Origin: Pseudoalteromonas shioyasakiensis
GTDB taxonomy: Bacteria > Pseudomonadota > Gammaproteobacteria > Enterobacterales > Alteromonadaceae
Direction: 5' to 3'
NCBI GenBank assembly: GCA_013391845.1
Contig: CP058414.1
Span: forward strand, 1,013,501 to 1,077,500
DNA: 64,000 nt
Positions 56,840 through 64,000 of the stretch are shown here, piece by piece. Under the pieces are notes generated by a model, which was given only the letters and a program-made list of their open reading frames with translations, made no database searches and was not told the DNA's origin. A program made the position numbers and the translations under genes. Numbering within the stretch: the stretch's first letter is position 1; every line of letters starts with the position of its first letter.

Positions 56840-58171
56840 TTAGATTTTAAAGCTGATGTGGAAGCAAGCTCCAAGTTGATTATAGGCGTGTAATTTCCAG
56901 TTATGAGCGGAGGTTATTTTTTGACAAATTGATAACCCTAATCCAGCTCCAGATATTTGACGGTTTGGTGCGCGCCAGAATTTGTTGAAAATATAAGGTA
57001 AATTGCAACTTTCAATACCTGTGCCAGAATCTTCTACTGTCAGATATTCTTTATTAAGCAATATAGTCACCTCAGAATTAAATGGAGAATGATTAATTGC
57101 ATTTTCGAGTAAGTTTTTCATCAATGTAAAAAACATACCTTTATCTACAAGTAGTTGAACAGGCTCTTTCTCTATAAATATTATTTTTATATTTTTTTTC
57201 TTTGCTATTCGAGAAATAAAGTTAATAACCTCAGCAATCAACTCAGAAACCTGTTCATATTTAAATTTATAATTCAGTGTTTCTTGCGCTTCAGCCAAGT
57301 GGAGAATTTGCTGTATTTGCCTTGCTAGTAAATCAATATCTTGAATTAGAATAGTCTTTAATTCATTAGAAATACTCGGGGCTAGTTCAACTTCTCCTCT
57401 TATGATGGACAAAGGAGTTTTCAATTCATGAGCCGTAGTTGATAAAAGCTCTTGTTGTGATTTAAAACCAGCTTCAAGCCTATCTAATATTGAGTTAAAT
57501 GTGAACACTAATGGTCTAATTTCATTAGGCAACCCTGATGTTGGAAGTCTTTTCTCTAGATTTGAAGGAGAAATTTGCGCAGAGTGTTTAGATATTTCAG
57601 TTAAAGGTATTAGAGTGTATTTTATAGTGATTAGAATAATACTAGAGATAATTATAAAGGTGGTAAGAATAACTAGAAATACAACTTTCGTAATTGGTTC
57701 TATGTTTGTTAATTCAAATATTTCAATGAGTCTTTTGCTGGTATATATTTTTATAGTGAAGTCATTAAGCTTATTGCTCAATGGCCGTGATACGGTGAAA
57801 AACTCACTTTTATTAAGCCCAGGTTCATGGTGTTCTGAAGTGCCATGATATTGCTTAACTTCAAGGGAGCTAATTATTGTTCTGTTTTTTTTATCCAAGA
57901 TTTGGAAATAAATGTCGTTCGATAAAATCTCGTAAACCCACATCTTACTTGCAGTGCTAAAATTAAATGTTAAGGTCCCACTAGAGTTGAGAGTTGTATT
58001 TTCAGATATGTTTTCAAATTGTTCTTCCATTATATAGTCAACTAATAAGTTAGGGTTGAGTATAAAAATATAGGAATAAACTGTGATGGCAAAAAAGCAG
58101 AGAGTTGCTATGTAGGTAAAGATTAGACGAAAGGTTATGCTATTTACTAAAGGTATTTTACTTGAGTACAT
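56840..58171 (-). CDS. Sensor histidine kinase
   Basis: A 443-residue kinase partner of the response regulator upstream. Two membrane segments (about 10-30 and 155-175) flank a periplasmic sensor of about 120 residues; then HAMP, HisKA with the phosphorylated histidine in STTAHELKTPLSIIRGEVEL near 247, and the ATPase domain (LMKNLLENAINHSPF, VEDSGTGI, GAGLGLSICQKI). The ATG at 58171 lies inside the regulator's end and has GGAG 8 bases upstream; an ATG at 58189 is less likely. The gene is clearly AT-rich. Confidence 0.9.
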   Translation of the reverse strand: MYSSKIPLVNSITFRLIFTYIATLCFFAITVYSYIFILNPNLLVDYIMEEQFENISENTTLNSSGTLTFNFSTASKMWVYEILSNDIYFQILDKKNRTIISSLEVKQYHGTSEHHEPGLNKSEFFTVSRPLSNKLNDFTIKIYTSKRLIEIFELTNIEPITKVVFLVILTTFIIISSIILITIKYTLIPLTEISKHSAQISPSNLEKRLPTSGLPNEIRPLVFTFNSILDRLEAGFKSQQELLSTTAHELKTPLSIIRGEVELAPSISNELKTILIQDIDLLARQIQQILHLAEAQETLNYKFKYEQVSELIAEVINFISRIAKKKNIKIIFIEKEPVQLLVDKGMFFTLMKNLLENAINHSPFNSEVTILLNKEYLTVEDSGTGIESCNLPYIFNKFWRAPNRQISGAGLGLSICQKITSAHNWKLHAYNQLGACFHISFKI

Positions 58172-58826
58172 ATCCAATACTCCTAACATTAACGATTTTA
58201 GTTTTTGAACCTAGAGATAATAGTTTTTTTCTTATTCTGTGTAATGCAACATCAAGAGCATTGGGTGTTACAGCTTCATTTAGCCCCCATGCTGATTGCT
58301 CCAGTTTTATACGCCTAACAGGCTTCCCTCTATATTTCATTAATACAGATAAAATTTGAATTTCAGTAGGCGCTAGTCGTGTTGAGTTGTTGCCACAATG
58401 GATATAGCCAGTATCAGGGAAAAGAGTTAAGTCTCCCCAGGTGGGGCTTAGCGTCTCCATTTTTACAGGTCGTCGTAGTAAAGCTTTGACTCTGGCAACT
58501 AACTCATCCATTGCAAAGGGCTTGTTCAGGTAATCATCTGCACCTAAATCCAGCCCCAAAACACGGTCTTGTATTGTGTTTTGGGCAGTTAGTATCAAGC
58601 AAGGTAGCTCTATATCGAGTTTCCTAATATGTTTAAGAAGGTTTAAGCCGTCACCATCTGGTAGACCTCGGTCTAAAATTAATGCTGAATAGTTCTGATG
58701 CGTTAATGCGAGTGTTGCATTAGCAATATTCTCATAATGATCAATTAATATACCCGTATCTTGTAGTGCTAGCTTTATTAGTGAGGCTAGGCGTAAATTA
58801 TCTTCAATTAAGATTATGCGACTCAA
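58158..58826 (-). CDS. OmpR-family response regulator
   Basis: The 222-residue regulator has a receiver domain with Asp52 (ALILDRGLPDGDGLNLL), LTAQNTIQDRVLGLDLGADDYLNKPF and a C-terminal winged helix (LAPTEIQILSVLMKYRGKPV, DVALHRIRKKL, IVNVRSIGYVLK). It lies in an operon with mipA upstream (14 bases) and the kinase downstream (14-base overlap). A direct repeat in front of mipA is a plausible binding site. Confidence 0.92.
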   Translation of the reverse strand: MSRIILIEDNLRLASLIKLALQDTGILIDHYENIANATLALTHQNYSALILDRGLPDGDGLNLLKHIRKLDIELPCLILTAQNTIQDRVLGLDLGADDYLNKPFAMDELVARVKALLRRPVKMETLSPTWGDLTLFPDTGYIHCGNNSTRLAPTEIQILSVLMKYRGKPVRRIKLEQSAWGLNEAVTPNALDVALHRIRKKLLSLGSKTKIVNVRSIGYVLK

Positions 58827-58840
58827 GTTTATTATCCACC

Positions 58841-59608
58841 TTAAAATTTATAAAAATAGAAAAGTCTTATTCTAGAACTTGAGCTACCATCAACGAGAGG
58901 GCTGTCTTTAATTTCGTTTCCAAGACCTTCATATTTAAACCCTGCTACCACAGAATGATGCTTGTTAAATGAGTATCTAAAGTGCGTACTTAATTCATAG
59001 TTTAAGGTTGATTGGCCCTCGTATATATCTCTATTATCCCTCTGCTCATGAGGTCTGACACCATAGTAATAATCTATATAGCTATCATCGTACCAAATCA
59101 AGCTTGCTTCAGTTTCTAGTCTTAGATGGTCTGTTAACTGAAAGGTTCTATTAAGAGATAAACTTGTTTCTAGTCCGTCACTTTTATTCGATACGTCTGT
59201 TAGAATTTGAAAGGATAAGGTCGCTAAAGAAGTTTTCCATTCAATATTAGGTCCTAACCATAAACCTGAATCTCGTTCATCAGTTCCTTCAAATACGTAG
59301 GAGTCAGACTCTTCGTATACGTTCCCAAAATCAAACTTAGCTCGGGCAAATAGTGATAAGTTCTCGGAAGTATAAACTTTCCCATCAACTCTATTGCCAA
59401 GTATTTTTATCCAATTGTTTTCTACATAAAGAATAGGTAAGAACTTAGTTTCGTTATCAAAACCTTCATAGGGGGTTTGTTTTATTCTTACCCCCCCTCC
59501 AACACCCCATTGAGTTTCCTCAAATTCATTTTTGCTTGAAGCATTAGCATTAAATGCAAAAATGAAAAAAGCAACTGGAGCTAAATAATTTAAAGACGTT
59601 TTGGTCAT
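58841..59608 (-). CDS. MipA/OmpV family outer-membrane protein
   Basis: A 255-residue exported protein with a signal peptide (about 1-23, ending FNANA). The mature part is beta-rich with alternating residues and aromatic endings (RLFYFYKF), expected to form an outer-membrane barrel of the MipA/OmpV type (WGVGGGVRIKQTPYEG near the start, VVAGFKYEGLGNEIKDSPLVD near the end). OmpV-like proteins may bind murein-modifying factors or act in envelope stress. It is first in an operon with the response regulator and kinase. Confidence 0.82.
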   Translation of the reverse strand: MTKTSLNYLAPVAFFIFAFNANASSKNEFEETQWGVGGGVRIKQTPYEGFDNETKFLPILYVENNWIKILGNRVDGKVYTSENLSLFARAKFDFGNVYEESDSYVFEGTDERDSGLWLGPNIEWKTSLATLSFQILTDVSNKSDGLETSLSLNRTFQLTDHLRLETEASLIWYDDSYIDYYYGVRPHEQRDNRDIYEGQSTLNYELSTHFRYSFNKHHSVVAGFKYEGLGNEIKDSPLVDGSSSSRIRLFYFYKF

Positions 59609-59652
59609 ACTCTTCTCTCATAATTAAAAGTGAGAAAAGAATATGAATATTT

Positions 59653-59671
59653 AACTTACAGGGAACTTACA
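59653..59671 (-). promoter_or_regulatory. Direct repeat upstream of mipA, possible response-regulator site
   Basis: On the minus strand, TGTAAGTTCCCTGTAAGTT contains two identical 8-base half sites (59664-59671 and 59653-59660) with an 11-base period, one helical turn, 45-63 bases upstream of the mipA ATG. OmpR-family regulators bind such tandem repeats, so autoregulation of mipA-regulator-kinase is proposed. Confidence 0.5.
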
Positions 59672-59862
59672 AGAATGTTAAAAATTGTTAGAGGCGTTAC
59701 TGATAGCTCTTTGCAACAGTCGGGTCAATTTGAAGTTTTGGTTATTTAAAAGTGCTTTAAACAACATCTAAGCGTATACACATAATTATAATCAATTTGC
59801 CTAGATTAGCTTGAGTAGGCCGTGTATTTAAAAATGAAGCTCGAGCACTTAATTTTGAGCAC

Positions 59863-59890
59863 AAAAAAAGGCGAACATGCCGTTCGCCTT
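59863..59890 (-). terminator. Terminator after zntB
   Basis: Stem AAGGCGAAC / GTTCGCCTT with a 5-base loop, followed on the minus strand by a T run of seven. Confidence 0.87.
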
Positions 59891-59914
59891 GATTTAATTA
59901 AAAAGGTTGTCGAG

Positions 59915-60886
59915 CTATAGCCATTTCTTATTTTTAAAGTAAATGCCAATCCCTACGGTAAGTACCACCAAGAAAATAATAAACAAACTAAATGCATAAG
60001 GGCTTTCAGTGCCCGGAATACCACCTACGTTTACACCCAGTAAACCTGTTAAGAAGCCGAGTGGTAAAAATAGTGCTGCAACCACCGACATTACATACAT
60101 ACGTTGATTTAGTTGCTCAGACACTTGGCTTGTAATTGCTTGTTGAATAATTTGCGCACGTTCAATTGAGCTATCTAGCTCTTCTAAGTAACGGATCAAC
60201 ATATTGGTTGTTTCGTTTAAGCGTGCCTTATCGTCTTCATCTAACCACTTATACTTATTGTTTAATAAAGTGATAAGAGCTTCTTTTTGTGGTCTTAAAT
60301 AACGTTTTAACGCGATTGTCTGGCGGCGTATTTGTGCTAATGATTGATGATCAAAGCCTTTATTAGGTTCGTCAATTTCATCTTCAAAGCCATCGAGTGT
60401 GTCATCTAAACTGTCAATAACAGCTTGCATACGCGACGTTAGGTTTTGCGCCAATTGGCAAACTAATTCAGAGATTGAACATGGGCCATTGCTGCCATCG
60501 AACGACTCAACAACATCTTGCACCGATAATAAACGGCGCTTACGCGTTGTGATCACGATGTTTTCGTTAATGAATAAGCGTAACGAGACCATGTCTTCTG
60601 GGCTATGCGCAGGGTTTAAGTTAACCCCACGCAAAAATAGCATATTACCATGAGTGACTTTGCTTAAACGTGGACGTGTCTCATCAGCAATCAGGGACTC
60701 AAGCTCGAAATCTGTTAATAAGTTACTCTGCTCAAGCCATTCAACGGCCTCAGCTTGGCTATAGTCCATGTGCACCCAAAGTTTTCCGTGTTCAGGTTGC
60801 CAATTTTGCAGCTCAGTACTATTTTCAATAGCACGTGCACCGCCTTGTTCGTCTAAAATTAAGACATGAAGTAACCCATTGATCAT
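59915..60886 (-). CDS. zntB: Zinc transporter ZntB (CorA family)
   Basis: The 323-residue protein has the CorA-like cytoplasmic funnel and two C-terminal membrane segments. The loop motif is GVNVGGIPG, as in ZntB (E. coli GVNLGGIPG), not the GMN of magnesium-specific CorA. RMYVMSVVAALFLPLGFLTG precedes it. ZntB was first described as a zinc exporter, but later structural work supports proton-coupled zinc import. It is transcribed divergently from the rim genes. Confidence 0.92.
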   Translation of the reverse strand: MINGLLHVLILDEQGGARAIENSTELQNWQPEHGKLWVHMDYSQAEAVEWLEQSNLLTDFELESLIADETRPRLSKVTHGNMLFLRGVNLNPAHSPEDMVSLRLFINENIVITTRKRRLLSVQDVVESFDGSNGPCSISELVCQLAQNLTSRMQAVIDSLDDTLDGFEDEIDEPNKGFDHQSLAQIRRQTIALKRYLRPQKEALITLLNNKYKWLDEDDKARLNETTNMLIRYLEELDSSIERAQIIQQAITSQVSEQLNQRMYVMSVVAALFLPLGFLTGLLGVNVGGIPGTESPYAFSLFIIFLVVLTVGIGIYFKNKKWL

Positions 60887-61034
60887 ATTGAACTCTCGTT
60901 TTACAAATAGTGCGATATAGTTGATGATAGTTTAGCCTACGTCAATTAAATCGACTTATCGAGTGGATAAATATATTTCGTTGGTGTTTCTAGCTCCGTA
61001 GCGTATAAGACACTTTTTTAAAGAGGGCACATTA

Positions 61035-61457
61035 ATGAGCGCAAAAATTATTGTTGGCTGGCGAGAATGGCTTGGTCTGCCTGAACTGGGAATCGAAAAA
61101 ATCAAAGCAAAAGTTGATACCGGAGCAAGAACCTCATGTATTCATGCTTTTGACATTGAGGAATTTTCAGAAAATGGCGAAGCATGGGTGAAATTTTCTA
61201 CCCATCCTCTACAAGACGATGTAGAAACAACGGTAGAGTGTCGCGCCAAAGTAGTTGAGCGTAAGTATGTGACCAGTTCAAGCGGTCAGCGTGAGCTACG
61301 CTACTTTATTGAAACAAAATTAGTCGCAGGAACCCAAAGCTGGCCTGTAAGGGTGACTTTAAGTAACCGTTCAACAATGAAGTTTAGAATGTTGTTAGGG
61401 CGTACAGCAATGGAAAATCGCATAGTCGTTGATCCGGCTTTATCTCATTTATTATAG
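61035..61457 (+). CDS. RimK-associated retropepsin-like protein (ATP-dependent zinc protease family)
   Basis: A 140-residue protein with the aspartic-protease-like motif KVDTGARTSCIHA at about 27-40 and GRTAMENRIVVDP at the end, the hallmarks of the COG4067 (RimB-like) family. These genes occur next to rimK; in Pseudomonas RimB has been proposed to counter RimK activity. It is followed by rimK after 58 bases. Biochemical role is inferred from family context. Confidence 0.82.
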   Translation: MSAKIIVGWREWLGLPELGIEKIKAKVDTGARTSCIHAFDIEEFSENGEAWVKFSTHPLQDDVETTVECRAKVVERKYVTSSSGQRELRYFIETKLVAGTQSWPVRVTLSNRSTMKFRMLLGRTAMENRIVVDPALSHLL

Positions 61458-61471
61458 GAAAAGGACTTATC

Positions 61472-61487
61472 ACACGTCGCGACGTGT
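61472..61487. promoter_or_regulatory. 16-bp perfect palindrome before rimK
   Basis: ACACGTCG followed by CGACGTGT, a perfect palindrome between the protease-like gene and rimK, about 29 bases before the rimK ATG. It could be a small hairpin or an operator. Confidence 0.45.
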
Positions 61488-61515
61488 ATGAGTTTATCAG
61501 TTAAGGTTTTAACTT

Positions 61516-62421
61516 ATGAAACTTGGTATTTTATCTCGCAACCAAAATTTGTATTCAACACGTCGCTTAATTGAAGCTGCAGAGCAGCGCGGCCATGAAG
61601 TGAAAGTAATTGATGCACTTCGTTGTTATATGAACATCAATTCAGAGCAGCCAGAAATTCATTACCGTGGTGAAAATTTAAAAGATTTTGATGCTATCGT
61701 GCCGCGTATTGGTTCGTCAGTGACCTTTTATGGCTGTGCGGTATTACGTCAGTTTGAAATGATGGGTGTATTCCCTGTCAATGAATCAGTGGCGATCACT
61801 CGCTCGCGCGATAAGTTACGTTCACTACAGCTACTTTCGCGTAAAGGTGTAGGTATGCCAGTGACAGGCTTTGCAAGTAAACCAGATGATGTAAAAGACT
61901 TACTTAGTATGGTGGGTGGCACACCAGTCGTTATTAAGCTACTTGAAGGTACGCAAGGTATCGGTGTGGTATTAGCTGAAACACGCAAAGCTGCAGAAAG
62001 TGTAATCGAAGCATTTATGGGCTTAAAAGCCAATATCATGGTGCAAGAATACATTAAAGAAGCGGGCGGTGCTGACATTCGCTGCTTCGTATTAGGCGAT
62101 AAAGTAATTGCGGCGATGAAGCGTCAAGCGCAAGAAGGTGAATTCCGCTCTAACTTACATCGTGGTGGTAGTGCGACTTTGGTTCGTATTACTCCAGAAG
62201 AAAGAAAAACAGCGGTTGCAGCTGCTAAAGCGATGGGCTTAAACGTAGCGGGTGTTGATTTACTTCGCTCTGCACGTGGTCCGTTGGTCATGGAAGTAAA
62301 CTCATCACCAGGCCTTGAAGGTATTGAAGTTGCAACCGGTAAAGACATTGCAGGCATGATTGTCGAGTTTATTGAAAAAACAGCGGCATCAAAAAGAACT
62401 GCAACTCGTGGTAAAGGTTAA
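61516..62421 (+). CDS. rimK: RimK family ATP-grasp alpha-L-glutamate ligase
   Basis: Adds glutamates to the C terminus of ribosomal protein S6 in E. coli. The 301-residue product has the RimK N terminus ([20 protein letters not shown]), [23 protein letters not shown]-grasp segments ([35 protein letters not shown]) and metal site ([14 protein letters not shown]). Note that the S6 protein in this window (rpsF) ends EEKKEAPAA rather than with two glutamates, so its target here is uncertain. It is the middle gene of a three-gene cluster. Confidence 0.94.
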   Translation: MKLGILSRNQNLYSTRRLIEAAEQRGHEVKVIDALRCYMNINSEQPEIHYRGENLKDFDAIVPRIGSSVTFYGCAVLRQFEMMGVFPVNESVAITRSRDKLRSLQLLSRKGVGMPVTGFASKPDDVKDLLSMVGGTPVVIKLLEGTQGIGVVLAETRKAAESVIEAFMGLKANIMVQEYIKEAGGADIRCFVLGDKVIAAMKRQAQEGEFRSNLHRGGSATLVRITPEERKTAVAAAKAMGLNVAGVDLLRSARGPLVMEVNSSPGLEGIEVATGKDIAGMIVEFIEKTAASKRTATRGKG

Positions 62422-62454
62422 GTAATATAAGCGCTCTATTAAAAGGAAAAGTGC

Positions 62455-63513
62455 GTGGCTAAGGTTAAGAAAAATACACCGTTTTCAATTTTAGGCGATA
62501 CGGTGGGGGTTGGCGAACGTAAAACATTTGCGATTGAAGCTGCCAAGCTTTACACCCACTCGCCGTTAAATATTCCAATTGAAGTCGTCAATGGTGTGCA
62601 GCAAGGGCCTGTATTAATGGTGTGTGCTGCAATTCACGGTGACGAGCTCAATGGTGTTGAGGTTGTTAGGCAGTTGCTTGCTAAAATCGACCCAGAGCAA
62701 TTGCGCGGTACTATTATTGCGGTACCGATTGTGAATGTGTTTGGCTTTATTCATAAGTCACGATACTTACCTGACCGCCGTGATATGAATCGCAGTTTTC
62801 CGGGCTCAACCCGAGGCTCGTTAGCTGGGCGAATGGCGAATGCATTTTTTACTCAAGTTGCAATGCATTGTACGCATATTATTGATTTACATACGGGCGC
62901 AATTCACCGAACTAACTTGCCGCAAATTCGCGCTAATTTGAGTGACCCTGCAACGGCTGCGATGGCAAAAGCTTTTGGCACGCCAGCGGTGATTGATGCG
63001 TCACTTCGTAATGGTTCATTACGCAGTGAAGCGGCCAATTTAGGAATACCCGTTATTACCTATGAAGCCGGCGAAGCGCTACGCTTTGACCCAATTGCAA
63101 TTGCTGCAGGTGTGCAAGGTGTTGACTATGTGATGCGCCATTTAAAAATGGTGCGCGGCAAGCGAGCTAAAAAGCTGCCAGAACCGGTAATTGCAAGCTC
63201 AACAAGTTGGATACGTGCCGAAGTTGACGGTATTGTTCGTGCACAGGTATCACTGGGTGAGCGAGTAATGAAAGGGCAGGTACTTGCCTATATAAGCAGC
63301 CCACTTGGTGATGCTGAGCTTGAGTTACTGGCGCCACGCAGTGGTATCGTAATAGGTCAGCAAACCATGCCGCTTGTCAACGAGGGAGATGCCGTGTTCC
63401 ACCTTGCTTACTTTGCTCATGCAAACAGCTTAGTTGAGCAACAACTCGAAAACTTTATTGATGAAATAAGCGATATTGAAGACGAGTTAAAAACGGCAGA
63501 GTTAAATAACTAG
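62455..63513 (+). CDS. Succinylglutamate desuccinylase/aspartoacylase-like metallohydrolase
   Basis: A 352-residue M14-like zinc hydrolase. Zinc ligands are visible in AAIHGDELNGVEVVRQL (HxxE) near 60 and IIDLHTGAIHRTNLPQIRAN near 140; YLPDRRDMNRSFPGS contains the substrate arginine pair. The C-terminal 100 residues form a lipoyl-like beta domain (VDGIVRAQVSLGERVMKGQ). The start is GTG at 62455. It follows rimK by 33 bases; removal of amino-acid or acyl groups is a plausible partner reaction, inferred. Confidence 0.85.
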   Translation: MAKVKKNTPFSILGDTVGVGERKTFAIEAAKLYTHSPLNIPIEVVNGVQQGPVLMVCAAIHGDELNGVEVVRQLLAKIDPEQLRGTIIAVPIVNVFGFIHKSRYLPDRRDMNRSFPGSTRGSLAGRMANAFFTQVAMHCTHIIDLHTGAIHRTNLPQIRANLSDPATAAMAKAFGTPAVIDASLRNGSLRSEAANLGIPVITYEAGEALRFDPIAIAAGVQGVDYVMRHLKMVRGKRAKKLPEPVIASSTSWIRAEVDGIVRAQVSLGERVMKGQVLAYISSPLGDAELELLAPRSGIVIGQQTMPLVNEGDAVFHLAYFAHANSLVEQQLENFIDEISDIEDELKTAELNN

Positions 63514-63532
63514 CCGTTTAATCAAAATATTA

Positions 63533-63556
63533 AAAAGCCGCAAATTGCGGCTTTTA
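63533..63556. terminator. Bidirectional terminator between rim cluster and mscS-like gene
   Basis: Stem AAAAGCCGCA / TGCGGCTTTT with an AAT loop, with A and T runs on both sides; it lies between convergent genes. Confidence 0.88.
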
Positions 63557-64000
63557 TTTTTTTGGGCCTAAAATACGTTTTATGGTTGGCGCTTTAGTCG
63601 CTGTAGGTGGGTTTTTTAACACCATCACAGGGCGGGTGACAAAGATGTTGTTTGGGTAAATCACTTTGTGACCATCAACATGCTCAAGCACTACGTTCAT
63701 CAAGCCCATTTCAATAATGCGGCCTTCTAAGAAGTTTGCACCGTCAATCACTCTCACCCAAAAGCCAACGCGACAGTCGTTTTGAATAAACATGAGTAAG
63801 AAAGCTGTTAGGTTACTCAGCAACGACCAGGCAGCAAAAAGCGCGACACCCAGCATGGCAAAAATTGATGAACCTAGTACTAACAAGCCGCGCAGTTCTA
63901 TACCCCAAAAAACCAAGACTAAACACAGCATGACAATAGCAAGAATGATATTGAGCAACAGCTCGGCACGGTATTCTCGATGCGGATCAGCTTTGCCTTT
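63554..64000 (-). CDS. MscS-family mechanosensitive channel (partial)
   Basis: The reading frame runs off the window end, so the start is missing; the internal TTG at 63958 is not a start. About 149 residues are visible: KADPHREYRAEL, two membrane segments and the MscS-like pore and beta domain stretches LRGLLVLGSSIFAMLGVALF, FWVRVIDGANFLEGRIIEMG and YPNNIFVTRPVMVLK. It ends soon after the beta domain, so this is a short MscS-like protein without a long C-terminal domain. Function as a tension-gated channel is inferred. Confidence 0.78.
   Translation of the reverse strand, partial: KGKADPHREYRAELLLNIILAIVMLCLVLVFWGIELRGLLVLGSSIFAMLGVALFAAWSLLSNLTAFLLMFIQNDCRVGFWVRVIDGANFLEGRIIEMGLMNVVLEHVDGHKVIYPNNIFVTRPVMVLKNPPTATKAPTIKRILGPKK

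Larger units (their letters stand above)
59609..59914. other. Region between mipA and zntB
   Basis: 306 bases upstream of mipA and downstream of zntB. It holds the direct repeat at 59653-59671 and the zntB terminator at 59863-59890. I see nothing else: no gene, no RNA, and no copy of the tRNA-Arg end that would mark the right edge of an island. Confidence 0.5.

Noticed and set aside
51295-59914. Right-end attachment site copy of the tRNA-Arg 3' end
   Set aside because: No repeat of GTTCGATCCCTGCCGAGAGC was found by eye in the window.

Overview
The window reads as chromosomal DNA of a marine gammaproteobacterium of the order Alteromonadales, most likely Pseudoalteromonas. The basis is gene content and order (mreBCD-maf-rng-yhdP-tldD, slmA/coaBC/radC/rpmB/rpmG, rpsF-priB-rpsR-rplI, dnaB-alr), an AT-leaning codon choice, secreted subtilase and S9 peptidases, and intergenic repeats of a kind common in that order. 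The assignment is inference; no database was consulted.

Layout. 0-10 kb is one tightly packed plus-strand operon for cell shape and envelope (mreB end, mreC, mreD, maf, rng, yhdP, a nitrilase-family amidase, tldD), closed by a strong terminator. 10-15.3 kb lies on the minus strand: a glutaredoxin-MauE fusion, a TPR/S41 peptidase, a membrane AraC regulator and glutathione reductase. 15.4-22.4 kb lies on the plus strand: oligopeptidase A, an orphan response regulator, rsmJ, a chemoreceptor and a peroxiredoxin. 22.4-35 kb holds a secreted subtilase, an HI0933-type flavoprotein, two diguanylate cyclases facing each other across a TTGAAAC tandem repeat, an exported KatG and a large S9 peptidase. 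35-40 kb holds slmA, coaBC, radC and two ribosomal-protein operons; rplI (L9) carries a one-base frameshift. Between rplI and dnaB sit a type IV minor-pilin operon with an oversized PilX-like protein and no PilY1, and an ECF sigma/putative anti-sigma/DUF4097 operon. After dnaB-alr comes a possible vitamin-salvage trio (YkoF-like, PnuC-like, APH-type kinase).

From 51.2 to 59.7 kb, directly after a tRNA-Arg(CCG) gene, is a visibly more AT-rich accessory segment: an HlyD/RND efflux pair, a decayed IS3-family transposase, and a mipA-response regulator-histidine kinase operon. An 11-bp-period direct repeat in front of mipA is a plausible operator. The window ends with zntB, a RimK glutamate-ligase operon (retropepsin-like protein, RimK, AstE-like hydrolase) and part of an MscS channel.

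Points most worth a second look: the rplI frameshift; two diverged copies of a 162-166 bp element with ATACCAAT...ATTGGTAT ends and a shared core at the same offset; the tRNA-linked efflux/two-component segment with its putative operator; the PilX-like protein with a large beta-rich domain; and a predicted S6:S18-type rpsF leader that would hide the ribosome-binding site.
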